DNA of 64,000 bases, from assembly GCA_022750435.1 (NCBI GenBank), contig JAKIVS010000002.1, positions 62,001 through 126,000 on the forward strand. Direction: 5' to 3'. The position numbers and the translations under genes were made by a program. The DNA is from Thermoplasmata archaeon (GTDB lineage: Archaea; Thermoplasmatota; Thermoplasmata; Lutacidiplasmatales; UBA184). The notes under the pieces were generated by a model. It made no database searches and was not told the DNA's origin. It saw only the letters and a list, made by a program, of their open reading frames with translations. This document shows positions 32,491-39,960 of this stretch, piece after piece (positions within the stretch are counted from its first letter, which is position 1; each line of letters starts with the position of its first letter).

Positions 32491-34083
32491 ATGACCGGAT
32501 CCGGATCGTTGCCCTCGGGCCCGACAGCGAAGACGATGGAGACGTTCGACCGCGCCTACGCGAACAAGATCATGCTCCTCCTCGGCGGGATCGTGATGAC
32601 CGTCCTGTACGTCGAGGGGATGCTCACCCCCTCGCTCCCCACGATCCAGAGCGACTTCCACGTCGACACGGCTCAGGTCACCCTCATCATCTCGGCGTAC
32701 GCCATCGCCGGGGTCGCGCTGAGCCCGGTCATCGGCAAGCTCGGCGACATCCACGGAAAGCGGAAGGTCCTGATGGGGACGATGCTCGCCTACGCCGTTG
32801 CGGTCTCCGTCACGGGGTTCTCACCGAACTTCACCTTCATGGTCGCGGCCCGGACGATCCAGGGAATCGGGCTCACGATCCTCCCCCTCGGCATGGCCCT
32901 CGTGCGAGAGGAGTTCCCCCGGGAGCTCGTGCCTCGCGCCCAGGGGCTGTTGAGCGCCCTCTTCGGTATCGGCTTCGCCATCAGCCTCCCGATCGGCTCC
33001 TACGTGTCGCAGACGTACGGGTGGAGGGACACCTACCACTCGGCCATCCCGGTGGTGCTGCTCCTCACCGTCGCCGTGTTCCTCCTCGTGAAGGAGTCCC
33101 CGTACCGGCGGCCCGACACCCGGGTCGACTACGTCGGCGCTGCGCTCCTCGGCGGTGCCTTGGCCGGGATCGTCGCCGCCCTCTCGCAAGGAGAGAGCTG
33201 GGGGTGGACCTCCCCGCTCACGCTCGGCTTCCTGGTGGTCGGGCTGCTGCTGCTCGTCCCGTTCGCGCTCTGGGAACGCCGGTGGACGCACCGGAAGAAC
33301 GAGCCGATCGTCGACCCGCGGCTTCTCGGAGAGCGGAACGTCGCCGTGACGAACGCCGTGCTTACCGTCGCCGGTCTCGGGATGTACATGGCACTGTTCT
33401 CGCTGATCTACCGGTTCGAGGCTCCTGGCCTTTCCGGCGGATTCTCGCAGGACATCCTCCAGGCCGGACTCGACATCGTCCCGCTCGCCCTCTCGATGCT
33501 GGTCGTTGCCCTGATTGCCAGCGTCGCGGTGTCGCGGGTGGGCGTCAAACCGCTTGCGCTTGGCGGGGCTGTGCTCACGAGCTTTGGATTCCTTCTGCTC
33601 GCGTCGGCGACGACGCTCAACCAGTCGCTCGCGTACGAGTGCGTCACAGGGGCCGGGATCGCCCTCCTGAACGCGTCGATCATCAACATGCTGGTCCTCA
33701 CGGTCGATCCGAAGGACATGGGCCAGGCAACGGCGATGAACAACGTGTTCCGGAACCTGGGGGGCAGCGTCGGTGCGCCGATCGTCGGCGCCCTCCTCGC
33801 CGCCTACGTGACCGGGATCATCGTCCCGACCGGACCGTTCGCTGGGACGGACCTCCCAAGCCTCCACGCGTTTCAGTACGCTTTCTGGATCGCCGCCGCG
33901 GTCACGCTGATCGGAGGCGCCGCCGTGTTGTTCGGCGAGGAAGTTCTCGGGCCCCGTCGCCACACCAAGTTCGCCCACCTGCCCACCCTGGCGGGTCGGG
34001 GACGAGGCCTGGGGGGAACGTCCGACGGGCGGCCCGAGTCGGGGTTCGACTCCCCTGCACCGACGGTCGAGCCGACCAGATAA
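32491..34083 (+). CDS. MFS transporter, DHA2 (EmrB/QacA) type
   Basis: The 530-residue protein has about 14 membrane helices and the MFS motif A GKLGDIHGKRKVLM after helix 2, with AARTIQGIG (motif B region) after helix 4. The 14-helix layout suggests a proton-driven drug or small-molecule exporter. The last 60 residues are hydrophilic. GGAGGAG ends 7 nt before the ATG, which fixes the start. It is downstream of the YdjM-like gene, probably in one transcript. Confidence 0.9.
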   Translation: MTGSGSLPSGPTAKTMETFDRAYANKIMLLLGGIVMTVLYVEGMLTPSLPTIQSDFHVDTAQVTLIISAYAIAGVALSPVIGKLGDIHGKRKVLMGTMLAYAVAVSVTGFSPNFTFMVAARTIQGIGLTILPLGMALVREEFPRELVPRAQGLLSALFGIGFAISLPIGSYVSQTYGWRDTYHSAIPVVLLLTVAVFLLVKESPYRRPDTRVDYVGAALLGGALAGIVAALSQGESWGWTSPLTLGFLVVGLLLLVPFALWERRWTHRKNEPIVDPRLLGERNVAVTNAVLTVAGLGMYMALFSLIYRFEAPGLSGGFSQDILQAGLDIVPLALSMLVVALIASVAVSRVGVKPLALGGAVLTSFGFLLLASATTLNQSLAYECVTGAGIALLNASIINMLVLTVDPKDMGQATAMNNVFRNLGGSVGAPIVGALLAAYVTGIIVPTGPFAGTDLPSLHAFQYAFWIAAAVTLIGGAAVLFGEEVLGPRRHTKFAHLPTLAGRGRGLGGTSDGRPESGFDSPAPTVEPTR

Positions 34084-34110
34084 CCGGCACGTGCGACCGG
34101 TCGGCTCTGC

Positions 34111-34542
34111 TCAGGGCAGCGGGATGTCGCCCGGTCGTCTCGACACCCCCGTCCACTTCGCACGAAGAATCTCCAGGTCCAGGGTGGCCAGGAACTCCGC
34201 CCGGCGCGTGTTCGCCGTGGCGAGGATCAGCGCATCGGGGAGCCGGAGCTGGGTCGTCTCTCTCAGCTCGCCCGCGGCGAGCGCAATCTCCTCGTCCACT
34301 GGCTCGATCGAGTACGAACGGGAGGACTTCAGGTGGCTGAGGAATGGCGTCCAGAGCGCGGCCCGCCGGGCAACGGTGAATCCGGCGCGTAGCTCGGCGA
34401 GCGTGATCACGGAGACAAGGGCCCCGAGATTTCCGTCATCGATGGCATCGAGCAACCGGCGCGAGGCCGCATGCCCCGGTTCGTGGGGGGCTCGGGCGGC
34501 GAGGAACACGTTAGTGTCGACGAGCACTCGGGCGCCGCTCAC
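34111..34542 (-). CDS. vapC: PIN-domain toxin VapC
   Basis: The 143-residue PIN domain has the metal-binding acidic residues in VLVDTNVFLAA, TLAELRAG and LPDALILATA, so a ribonuclease toxin is likely. The GTG at 34542 lies inside the end of the antitoxin gene (32-nt overlap); an alternative longer start is in frame. The target RNA is unknown, though VapC toxins often cut tRNA or rRNA. Confidence 0.88.
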   Translation of the reverse strand: MSGARVLVDTNVFLAARAPHEPGHAASRRLLDAIDDGNLGALVSVITLAELRAGFTVARRAALWTPFLSHLKSSRSYSIEPVDEEIALAAGELRETTQLRLPDALILATANTRRAEFLATLDLEILRAKWTGVSRRPGDIPLP

Positions 34543-34780
34543 GCTTCCCCCATTCCTCACGGATTCGGCGCTGGAACTCCACACCCGTCTCCGATGAGGG
34601 GCCCCAGGCCGCGAGAATCTCGGTCAGTCGGGTCGGCCGTGCCTTGCGGACAACCGCTCGGTCTCCCGACTCGACGTCGAACAGCAGCCGGTCCCCGGGA
34701 TGGAGCCCTAGGGCATCGCGGACGTCCTTGGGCACGGTGATCTGACCTTTCTCACTGATCGTCCCACTCCCGCTCGCCAT
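34511..34780 (-). CDS. vapB: AbrB-type antitoxin VapB
   Basis: The 89-residue protein has a SpoVT/AbrB DNA-binding swapped-hairpin domain (GTISEKGQITVPKDVRDALG, HPGDRLLFDVE) and a basic C-terminal tail that would neutralise the toxin. The ATG at 34780 starts the domain directly; an in-frame ATG at 34798 would lie inside the operator and upstream of the likely transcript start. It precedes and overlaps vapC. Autoregulation through the inverted repeat upstream is expected. Confidence 0.88.
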   Translation of the reverse strand: MASGSGTISEKGQITVPKDVRDALGLHPGDRLLFDVESGDRAVVRKARPTRLTEILAAWGPSSETGVEFQRRIREEWGKRERRPSARRH

Positions 34781-34787
34781 GTGCGGA

Positions 34788-34809
34788 TTCCTTACCACTC
34801 GGTAAGGAA
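34788..34809. promoter_or_regulatory. Candidate VapB operator (inverted repeat)
   Basis: TTCCTTACC (34788-34796) and GGTAAGGAA (34801-34809) form a perfect 9-bp inverted repeat with a 4-nt spacer. It lies between the minus-strand TATA box (34817-34823, GTATATG) and the vapB ATG and covers the predicted transcription start, as expected for antitoxin autorepression. Confidence 0.7.
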
Positions 34810-34985
34810 GTCAGGAGTATATGACCCAGCGGTGGAGGAGAACGGCCGGGGAGGCAACCCCCCTTCCCCCGGTCCCCTCGGGGATAGAAGCCGCGGGAGG
34901 GAATCCCCGAAACGCTCGAACCCCATCCCTCGAGGATGGCCGCAATGCCATCCCAGTCGCCCCCGAGAGGTCTCAGTATGAAAGG

Positions 34986-35417
34986 TCACGATCGGGAGAG
35001 ACCCGCGAGGCGGAGAACTTCCTTAGTCGACAACACGGTTACACCATCCACACGGCGGAAATCCTTGTCGTACGACCAGATGGGCGCGGCGAGCGCATCG
35101 GCCAACGCGACGTACGCCTCATCGTGGAGCGCATGCGCCCGGGCCACACGTCGCCGCGCCGAAGGAAGGTACCGCGCGAAGGTCTCGGTGGGCACAACCT
35201 CGAGGCCCGCGCGAATCTGGTCCAGGACGACGACGACCGACTCCTTCGACACGTGGGACCTCTCAACCATCTCCGCCAGGTGGCGTTCGATTTCGTCGGT
35301 GACCGCTGCGGGGGTGTAGAGGATTAAGTCGTGCTGCCCGAGCAAGACCGAACGAGTTGTTCCGTCACGGAGCAAGCCGGCGAGGATCACGCTCGCGTCG
35401 ACTACGACCCGAGTCAC
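34986..35417 (-). CDS. vapC: PIN-domain toxin VapC (second module)
   Basis: The 143-residue PIN protein has acidic residues in VVVDASVILAG, AAVTDEIERHLAEM, HDEAYVALADAL and WSYDKDFRRVDG, matching the VapC active site. It starts with GTG overlapping the antitoxin stop (GTGA), so translation is coupled. It differs clearly in sequence from the other VapC in this island, so they are not recent duplicates. The RNA target is unknown. Confidence 0.87.
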   Translation of the reverse strand: MTRVVVDASVILAGLLRDGTTRSVLLGQHDLILYTPAAVTDEIERHLAEMVERSHVSKESVVVVLDQIRAGLEVVPTETFARYLPSARRRVARAHALHDEAYVALADALAAPIWSYDKDFRRVDGVTVLSTKEVLRLAGLSRS

Positions 35418-35632
35418 GGCATTCGGCTGGACACCCGGGCGTTGATTCGCCGGCCGAGCTCGATGGCGCCTACTTCGGTGAGCTGAGACCCATCCAACAG
35501 GCGATCGTAGACCTGGAGGCGGTCGACTTCACGAGCAAGGGCACGGCGCGCGACCTCCGACCACTTGATCTCGGGATGGCGACGCATCTCGCGATGGAGG
35601 TCTTTTGGTAGGGCGAGCGTCATGTTCGGCAT
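35414..35632 (-). CDS. vapB: Antitoxin of second VapBC module
   Basis: The 72-residue protein begins MPNMTLALPKDLHREMRRHP and contains EIKWSEVARRALAREVDRLQ, the pattern of a ribbon-helix-helix antitoxin, then a short neutralising tail. The ATG follows a TATA-like element (ACTTATTC on the minus strand, about 35656-35663) by about 28 nt, suggesting a leaderless start. It is coupled to vapC by a 4-nt overlap. Confidence 0.83.
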   Translation of the reverse strand: MPNMTLALPKDLHREMRRHPEIKWSEVARRALAREVDRLQVYDRLLDGSQLTEVGAIELGRRINARVSSRMP

Positions 35633-35656
35633 GCGTTTACACAGGTCATGCGGGAA

Positions 35657-35667
35657 TAAGTAACTTA
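35657..35667. promoter_or_regulatory. Palindrome over the promoter of the second VapBC
   Basis: TAAGTAACTTA is an 11-nt palindrome (5-bp arms, one central base) that overlaps the TATA-like element of the antitoxin gene. It could be the site where the ribbon-helix-helix antitoxin represses its own operon. Confidence 0.4.
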
Positions 35668-35810
35668 CGTATGCTTAGCGCACGGCGCTTCCGAGTTCCC
35701 GGCCCCTGACCCGCCGTGCGGCGTCCGGCTCGTGAGCGGGCCGTCTACGACCGACGGGGGCTCGAACTCACTCTCCCATCCCAACTTGGGGTTGGCGAAT
35801 CGGTTCAACA

Positions 35811-35882
35811 GCCGCGGGAGGGGTTCGAACCCTCGACCTGCTCCTTACCAAGGAGCCGCTCTGCCAGCTGAGCCACCGCGGC
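35811..35882 (-). tRNA. tRNA-Thr (GGT)
   Basis: The 72-nt gene has a perfect 7-bp acceptor stem (GCCGCGG/CCGCGGC), anticodon stem GCTCC/GGAGC with loop TTGGTAA (anticodon GGT), and T arm with GGTTCGAACC. CCA is not encoded and there is no intron. It marks one edge of the accessory segment. Confidence 0.95.
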
Positions 35883-35903
35883 ACTGTCGGCGGGGGAGAC
35901 GAC

Positions 35904-36776
35904 TCAGTTCTTCCCCTTTCCGCTTTCGGCGCTGCCCGCGTGGCGCACGTAGACCCCCGCGACCTGGGGGATCGGCGATGCGGGGTCCCGTTCGGCCGGG
36001 ACCCACTTCCGTTTCTCGAGGAAGGCCCGCATCCCCTCCTTCTGGTCGGCGGTCGCGAACAACGACTCCCAGATCCGAAGCTCGTAGGCCAGTCCCTCGG
36101 TGAGACCGCGGTCGACCGCCCGTTGGAGTGCGAACTTCGCGGCCGCGAGCGCGTCGGCGGACTTGCCGGCGAGTTCCTCGGCGAGGAGGAGGGCCTCCTC
36201 AAGAAGTCGCGACTTGGGGACGACTTGGAGGATCCACCCGTTCTCCATCGCCTCGGCGGCCGAGACCGAGCGACCGGTGTAGATCCAGTAGCGAGCCTTG
36301 ACCGAACCGATGCGTCGAGGGAGCCGTTGCGTCCCGCCCCATCCCGGCATCACGCCGAGATTCACCTCGGGTTGACCGAATCGAGCCTCCTCGCTCGCGA
36401 TGACGAAGTCGCACGCAAGCGCAAGTTCGCAACCGCCGCCAAGGCACGACCCATGGACGGCCGCGATCACGGGGACGGAGGTCCGCTCGATCGCCACCGT
36501 CGCGCCCTGCCCCTTCGCACCGTGCCGCCGTGCCTGGCTGGGTCCCATCGGGGCCATCTCGCGGATGTCGGCGCCCGCCGCGAACGCCTTCTCCGCCGCG
36601 CCGCACAGCACGACCGCCCGCACCGAACGGTCGGCGTCCACCTCGGCGAGGCGGGCGACCAGCGCATCGAGGACCTCCGCGTTGAGGACATTCACCGGGG
36701 GGTGGTCGATCGTCAGGATCGCGACGGCGCCGCGGCGTTCGAGGCGGACCAGCGGGGGGTCGGAGGTCGGCATCAT
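35904..36776 (-). CDS. Enoyl-CoA hydratase/isomerase family protein
   Basis: The 290-residue crotonase-fold protein has the oxyanion-hole regions KAFAAGADIREM and AAVHGSCLGGGCELALACDF and the catalytic segment EARFGQPEVNLGVMPGWGGT, with the two Glu positions expected of hydratases. It probably acts in fatty-acid or branched-chain acyl-CoA degradation. The first of two adjacent ATGs (36776 or 36773) lies about 25 nt from a TATA box (ATATTTAA), so it is leaderless. The C-terminus has a 30-residue extension. Confidence 0.9.
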   Translation of the reverse strand: MMPTSDPPLVRLERRGAVAILTIDHPPVNVLNAEVLDALVARLAEVDADRSVRAVVLCGAAEKAFAAGADIREMAPMGPSQARRHGAKGQGATVAIERTSVPVIAAVHGSCLGGGCELALACDFVIASEEARFGQPEVNLGVMPGWGGTQRLPRRIGSVKARYWIYTGRSVSAAEAMENGWILQVVPKSRLLEEALLLAEELAGKSADALAAAKFALQRAVDRGLTEGLAYELRIWESLFATADQKEGMRAFLEKRKWVPAERDPASPIPQVAGVYVRHAGSAESGKGKN

Positions 36777-36793
36777 CGGCCGACCAGAACTCC

Positions 36794-36803
36794 GATATTT
36801 AAC
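36794..36803 (-). promoter_or_regulatory. TATA box of the enoyl-CoA hydratase gene
   Basis: GATATTTAAC (GTTAAATATC on the minus strand) is centred about 23-26 nt before the paired ATG codons at 36776 and 36773. Confidence 0.6.
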
Positions 36804-36834
36804 GCACCTCGGCGGGAGTCGCTTCGTCGCCGGG

Positions 36835-36842
36835 GTTATCGT
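36835..36842 (+). promoter_or_regulatory. TATA-like box of the SDR gene
   Basis: GGTTATCG is centred about 26 nt before the GTG at 36864, supporting a leaderless start there. Confidence 0.45.
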
Positions 36843-36863
36843 TCCCGACGCGTCCGCCGACCC

Positions 36864-37592
36864 GTGCGCGCGCTCGTCACCGGCGGCAGCCGCGGGATCG
36901 GGGCGGCCACGGTCCGACGGCTCGCGCGGGCGGGCGCGGACGTGGCCGTGCACGCCTTTCGGCACCCGGACGAGGCGGAGACGGTGGCCGCCGAGGCCCG
37001 GTCCCTGGGCCGTGAGTCCTGGGTGGTGCGAGGCGACCTCGCTTCGGACGAAGGCGTCCGGGTCGTCGCGGACGGAGTCCGAGCGAAGTGGGATCGGTTG
37101 GACGTCCTCGTCCACAATGCGGGCGCATACGACCGGGCGATGTTCCCCGCGATCACCGACGCCGCCCTCCTCGCCACCTTCCGACTGAACGTCTTCGGCC
37201 CGTTCGCCCTCACCCGGGACCTGCTTCCGATGATGCGGCGGTCCGCGGCCGGCCGGATCGTCTTCGTCTCGAGCGTGCTCGCGTACACGGGATCGTCGAA
37301 CGGGGCCCACTACGCGAGCGCCAAGGCCGCGTTGCTCGGACTGTCCAAGTCCCTCGCGAAGGAGCTCGCCCCCGGGATCACCGTGAACGTCGTCGCCCCC
37401 GGCTCCATCGACACCGCGATCCTCGCCGGGGACACCCCCGCCCGACGGAAGGAGCGCGAGCGGACCATCCCCGCCGGGCGCATCGGGATGCCCGAGGAGG
37501 TGGCGGAGGCCATCGCCTTCCTCTCTTCCCCTGCGGCGTCGTACGTCACCGGGACCACCGTGCACGTGAACGGCGGGTCGAGGAGCGACTGA
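36864..37592 (+). CDS. Short-chain dehydrogenase/reductase (FabG-like)
   Basis: The 242-residue SDR has the cofactor loop ALVTGGSRGIGAATVRRL, NAG at about 90, catalytic SSVLAYTGSSNGAHYASAK (Ser, Tyr-x3-Lys) and PGSIDTAI after it. It is most like 3-oxoacyl-ACP reductases. The residue after the loop region (HAFRHPDEAE) suggests NADP(H). The substrate is unknown. The GTG start is leaderless by promoter spacing, and its TGA overlaps the Nop5-like ATG. Confidence 0.9.
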   Translation: MRALVTGGSRGIGAATVRRLARAGADVAVHAFRHPDEAETVAAEARSLGRESWVVRGDLASDEGVRVVADGVRAKWDRLDVLVHNAGAYDRAMFPAITDAALLATFRLNVFGPFALTRDLLPMMRRSAAGRIVFVSSVLAYTGSSNGAHYASAKAALLGLSKSLAKELAPGITVNVVAPGSIDTAILAGDTPARRKERERTIPAGRIGMPEEVAEAIAFLSSPAASYVTGTTVHVNGGSRSD

Positions 37593-38662
37593 TGCCGCCG
37601 AAGTCCTCCCACCGTGAGGTCGTGACGACCTGGTACGGGGCCTTCCTCGTCGAGGGGGGACGGGTGGTGGCCACGGCGGCGTTCCCCTCCGACCCCGCGG
37701 CGTGGGCCGACCGGATGCGCCGACGGCGGGCGGGCGAGGTCGCCCCGGAGGAGGTCGAACTCCTGCGCCGTCCGGAGTCGGCCGGCGTGGCGAGCCGCGA
37801 CCGGCGACTCGTCGCGCTCGGTGTGGCCGTCTCGGTCGACCCAACGACCCTCCCCGACCTCACACCCTACGAGCCGGATGCGGCCCGGGCGACGCTCCGT
37901 ACGCTCGGGCTGGACGATGCCACGCGGGCGCTCCACGACGCCTGGGACCCCGCGATCCACCTCGAGGAGGCGGTGCGGGCCACGGAGGACCTGGACGGGA
38001 TGCTCAATCTTCTGGGGGAACGGCTCGTCAGTTGGGGCTCCCGCGACGCCCCCCAGCTCGCCGACGTCCCGGAGGAGAAGGTCCGCGGGATCGCCCGTTC
38101 GTTGGCCGAGGGCCGCCGAGGCGAGAGCTCCACGCCCGACCTCCCCGGACCCGACCCCGACCTCGAGCTGGCCCGACGGACGTTCGCGGACCTCTACCGC
38201 TCGGCCGAAGCGAGCCGGGCCGCGCTGGAACGAGCCCTGGAAGTGGCCGTTCCGCGCCGGGCACCCAACCTGTCGGCCCTCCTCGGACCCCTCCTCGCGG
38301 CCCGGTTGATCGCGAAAGCCGGCGGTGTCGCGCGTCTGGGCCGGCTCCCCGCAAGCACCCTCCAGGTGCTCGGAGCGGAGCGCGCCTTCTTCGAGCACCT
38401 CCGGGGCCGGGCTCCCCCCCCGCGCCACGGGTTGCTGTTCCTGCATCCCACCATCCAAGGGGCGCCGAAGCGCCTGCGCGGCAAGTTGGCGCGCGCGCTC
38501 GCGGGCAAGGCGGCCATCGCCGCACGGCGCGACATGGTCGGGGCGGCGGCCGCCGAAGGGCTCTCGAAGCAGTACGCCGCCCGGGCCGCGGAGATCCGGA
38601 CGATCCCGGCGAAGGAACACCGCCGTGGGCGCGGACCGCCGCGCGCTACGCGGTCCACTTGA
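37592..38662 (+). CDS. Nop5/Nop56/58-like C/D box RNP protein
   Basis: Archaeal Nop5 bridges L7Ae-bound C/D guide RNA and fibrillarin in 2'-O-methylation. The 356-residue protein has a divergent N-terminal domain, a coiled-coil stretch (about 150-200) and the conserved Nop domain: NLSALLGPLLAARLIAKAGG, LARLPASTLQVLGAE-type sequence, then HGLLFLHPTIQGAPKRLRGK, where archaeal members read HPxIxxxPxxxRGK. The ATG overlaps the SDR stop (TGATG). The usual neighbour fibrillarin is absent, which is unusual. The tail overlaps the convergent gene by 17 nt. Confidence 0.87.
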   Translation: MPPKSSHREVVTTWYGAFLVEGGRVVATAAFPSDPAAWADRMRRRRAGEVAPEEVELLRRPESAGVASRDRRLVALGVAVSVDPTTLPDLTPYEPDAARATLRTLGLDDATRALHDAWDPAIHLEEAVRATEDLDGMLNLLGERLVSWGSRDAPQLADVPEEKVRGIARSLAEGRRGESSTPDLPGPDPDLELARRTFADLYRSAEASRAALERALEVAVPRRAPNLSALLGPLLAARLIAKAGGVARLGRLPASTLQVLGAERAFFEHLRGRAPPPRHGLLFLHPTIQGAPKRLRGKLARALAGKAAIAARRDMVGAAAAEGLSKQYAARAAEIRTIPAKEHRRGRGPPRATRST

Positions 38663-39197
38663 CGGAGCACCCGAGGACGGGACGCTCCGCGGGAACAATC
38701 CGCCCACCGGCCAGGGCGGCCTCGATGGCGTCCGCGAGGTACCGATGCTGGACACGCGTCGGGTCGTCGTACTGGTCGTCGATCCGGCCCTGGTAGAGCA
38801 GCCTCCGGTCCGGGCCGAACAGCATGGGGTGCGGGGTCACCAAGGCCCCGTAGGCGTGGGCGACCCGCTGGCTCTCGTCGTGAAGGTAGGGGAACGGGTA
38901 CTGCTTCTCCTTCGCCCGCGCCCGCATGTGCTCGAACGAGTCGTCCGGGTACGACCGCGCGTCGTTCGCGTTCACCATCACGAACCGGACGCCGCGCGGC
39001 GCCATCTCCTTGGCGAGCGCGATGGCCCGCCCCTCCCACGCCTGGACGTACGGACAGTGGTTGCACCAGAACGTCACGACGAGCAGCTTCGCGTCGTGGA
39101 AATCGGCGAGGCGCCACGTCTTCCCGTCGACGCCGGGGAGCGCGAAGTCCGGGGCCGGGTCGCCGGGGTGGAGGGAGAACGTCGCCAGGTCGGCCAT
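38646..39197 (-). CDS. Thioredoxin-like peroxiredoxin/AhpC-TSA family protein
   Basis: The 183-residue thioredoxin-fold protein has GDPAPDFALPGVDG at the start and a CxxC redox site FWCNHCPYVQAWE (Cys 45 and 48), then FVMVNANDARSYPDDSFEHM. It resembles the PRX-like group that carries a thioredoxin-type CxxC rather than a true peroxidatic PxxxT/S-C motif. It probably reduces disulfides or hydroperoxides in the cytoplasm. The ATG at 39197 starts the domain; the upstream in-frame stretch has no domain character. Confidence 0.87.
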   Translation of the reverse strand: MADLATFSLHPGDPAPDFALPGVDGKTWRLADFHDAKLLVVTFWCNHCPYVQAWEGRAIALAKEMAPRGVRFVMVNANDARSYPDDSFEHMRARAKEKQYPFPYLHDESQRVAHAYGALVTPHPMLFGPDRRLLYQGRIDDQYDDPTRVQHRYLADAIEAALAGGRIVPAERPVLGCSVKWTA

Positions 39198-39270
39198 GGT
39201 GCGGCACCCCGGCCGGCGGCATAGCCATTCCGGGAGCGGAGGCTTTCCGCTCCGGGTCGTTGGACGACCC

Positions 39271-39945
39271 GTGCCGAGGACCCCGGTCGCGCAGGTCGAC
39301 GACGGGCTCCTCGACGGCGAGGAGAACATCCGCCGCGACGAGGCCGCCCTCGCCCGCGGCCAGCCCGGCGTGAGGGTCGCCCGGATCTCGGCCCCGGCCC
39401 TCTCGATCGGCGTGGGCCAGAACTCGAACGTCCCTTCGGCCCGCCGGGCCCGGGCGCTCGGTCTCCCGGTGATCCGTCGAACGACGGGCGGGACCGGCGT
39501 CCTTCTCGGCGACGGGGATGTGGTCTGGTCGATCGTCCTGCCGCGCGACGACCCTCGGGTGGGACCGGACTTCGTCCATGCCTACGGGCGGCTCGGTCTC
39601 GGCGTGGTCCACACGCTCGCCTCCTTCGGCGTCCAGGCGGAGTGGGGGCCGGCGCTCGGGCTTTCGGAAGAGTTCTGCTTCCTCGGCTCGCGAGGGTGCG
39701 CGCTGACGAGCGGCGGACGGGCCCTCGGCGGCGCGGCGCAGCACGCGACGCGGAGCGCCCTCCTCCACCACGGCGTCGTGCCGCTGACGCTCGACCGCCA
39801 GCGCCTCGAAGCCGTGTTCGGCCTCGCACCGGCGATCTCCGAACCGAAGCTCACGACCCTGCTGGAGCTCGTGCCGACGGTGAACCCGATCTCCTTCGCC
39901 GCACGGCTCGGCGACCTGATCGTCGACGCGCTCGACAGCGCCTAG
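39271..39945 (+). CDS. Lipoate/biotin protein ligase-like protein
   Basis: The 224-residue protein resembles the LplA/LipB fold: EENIRRDEAALARG, RRTTGGTGVLLGDGDVVWSI, then SGGRALGGAAQHATRSALLH. In active LplA enzymes a Lys sits in the motif G-[RK]-K-x-x-G-S-A; here Arg-Ala replaces it. It may therefore be an altered ligase, a transferase with other chemistry, or inactive. The GTG at 39271 gives a normal N-terminus. No lipoate-dependent complex genes are adjacent. Confidence 0.72.
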   Translation: MPRTPVAQVDDGLLDGEENIRRDEAALARGQPGVRVARISAPALSIGVGQNSNVPSARRARALGLPVIRRTTGGTGVLLGDGDVVWSIVLPRDDPRVGPDFVHAYGRLGLGVVHTLASFGVQAEWGPALGLSEEFCFLGSRGCALTSGGRALGGAAQHATRSALLHHGVVPLTLDRQRLEAVFGLAPAISEPKLTTLLELVPTVNPISFAARLGDLIVDALDSA

Positions 39946-39960
39946 GATCGCGGCCGTCCC

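Noticed and set aside
34810-34985. Possible structured RNA in the GC-rich gap between the two VapBC modules
   Set aside because: Several short self-complementary stretches exist but no coherent fold, boxes or conserved motif was recognised; covariation analysis would be needed.
34111-35632. Recent duplication of one VapBC module
   Set aside because: The two antitoxins belong to different fold families (AbrB and ribbon-helix-helix) and the PIN proteins differ throughout.
38926-39270. Upstream in-frame extension of the lipoate-ligase-like gene
   Set aside because: It is antisense to the thioredoxin-like gene and lacks domain character; the GTG at 39271 begins the family-like sequence.
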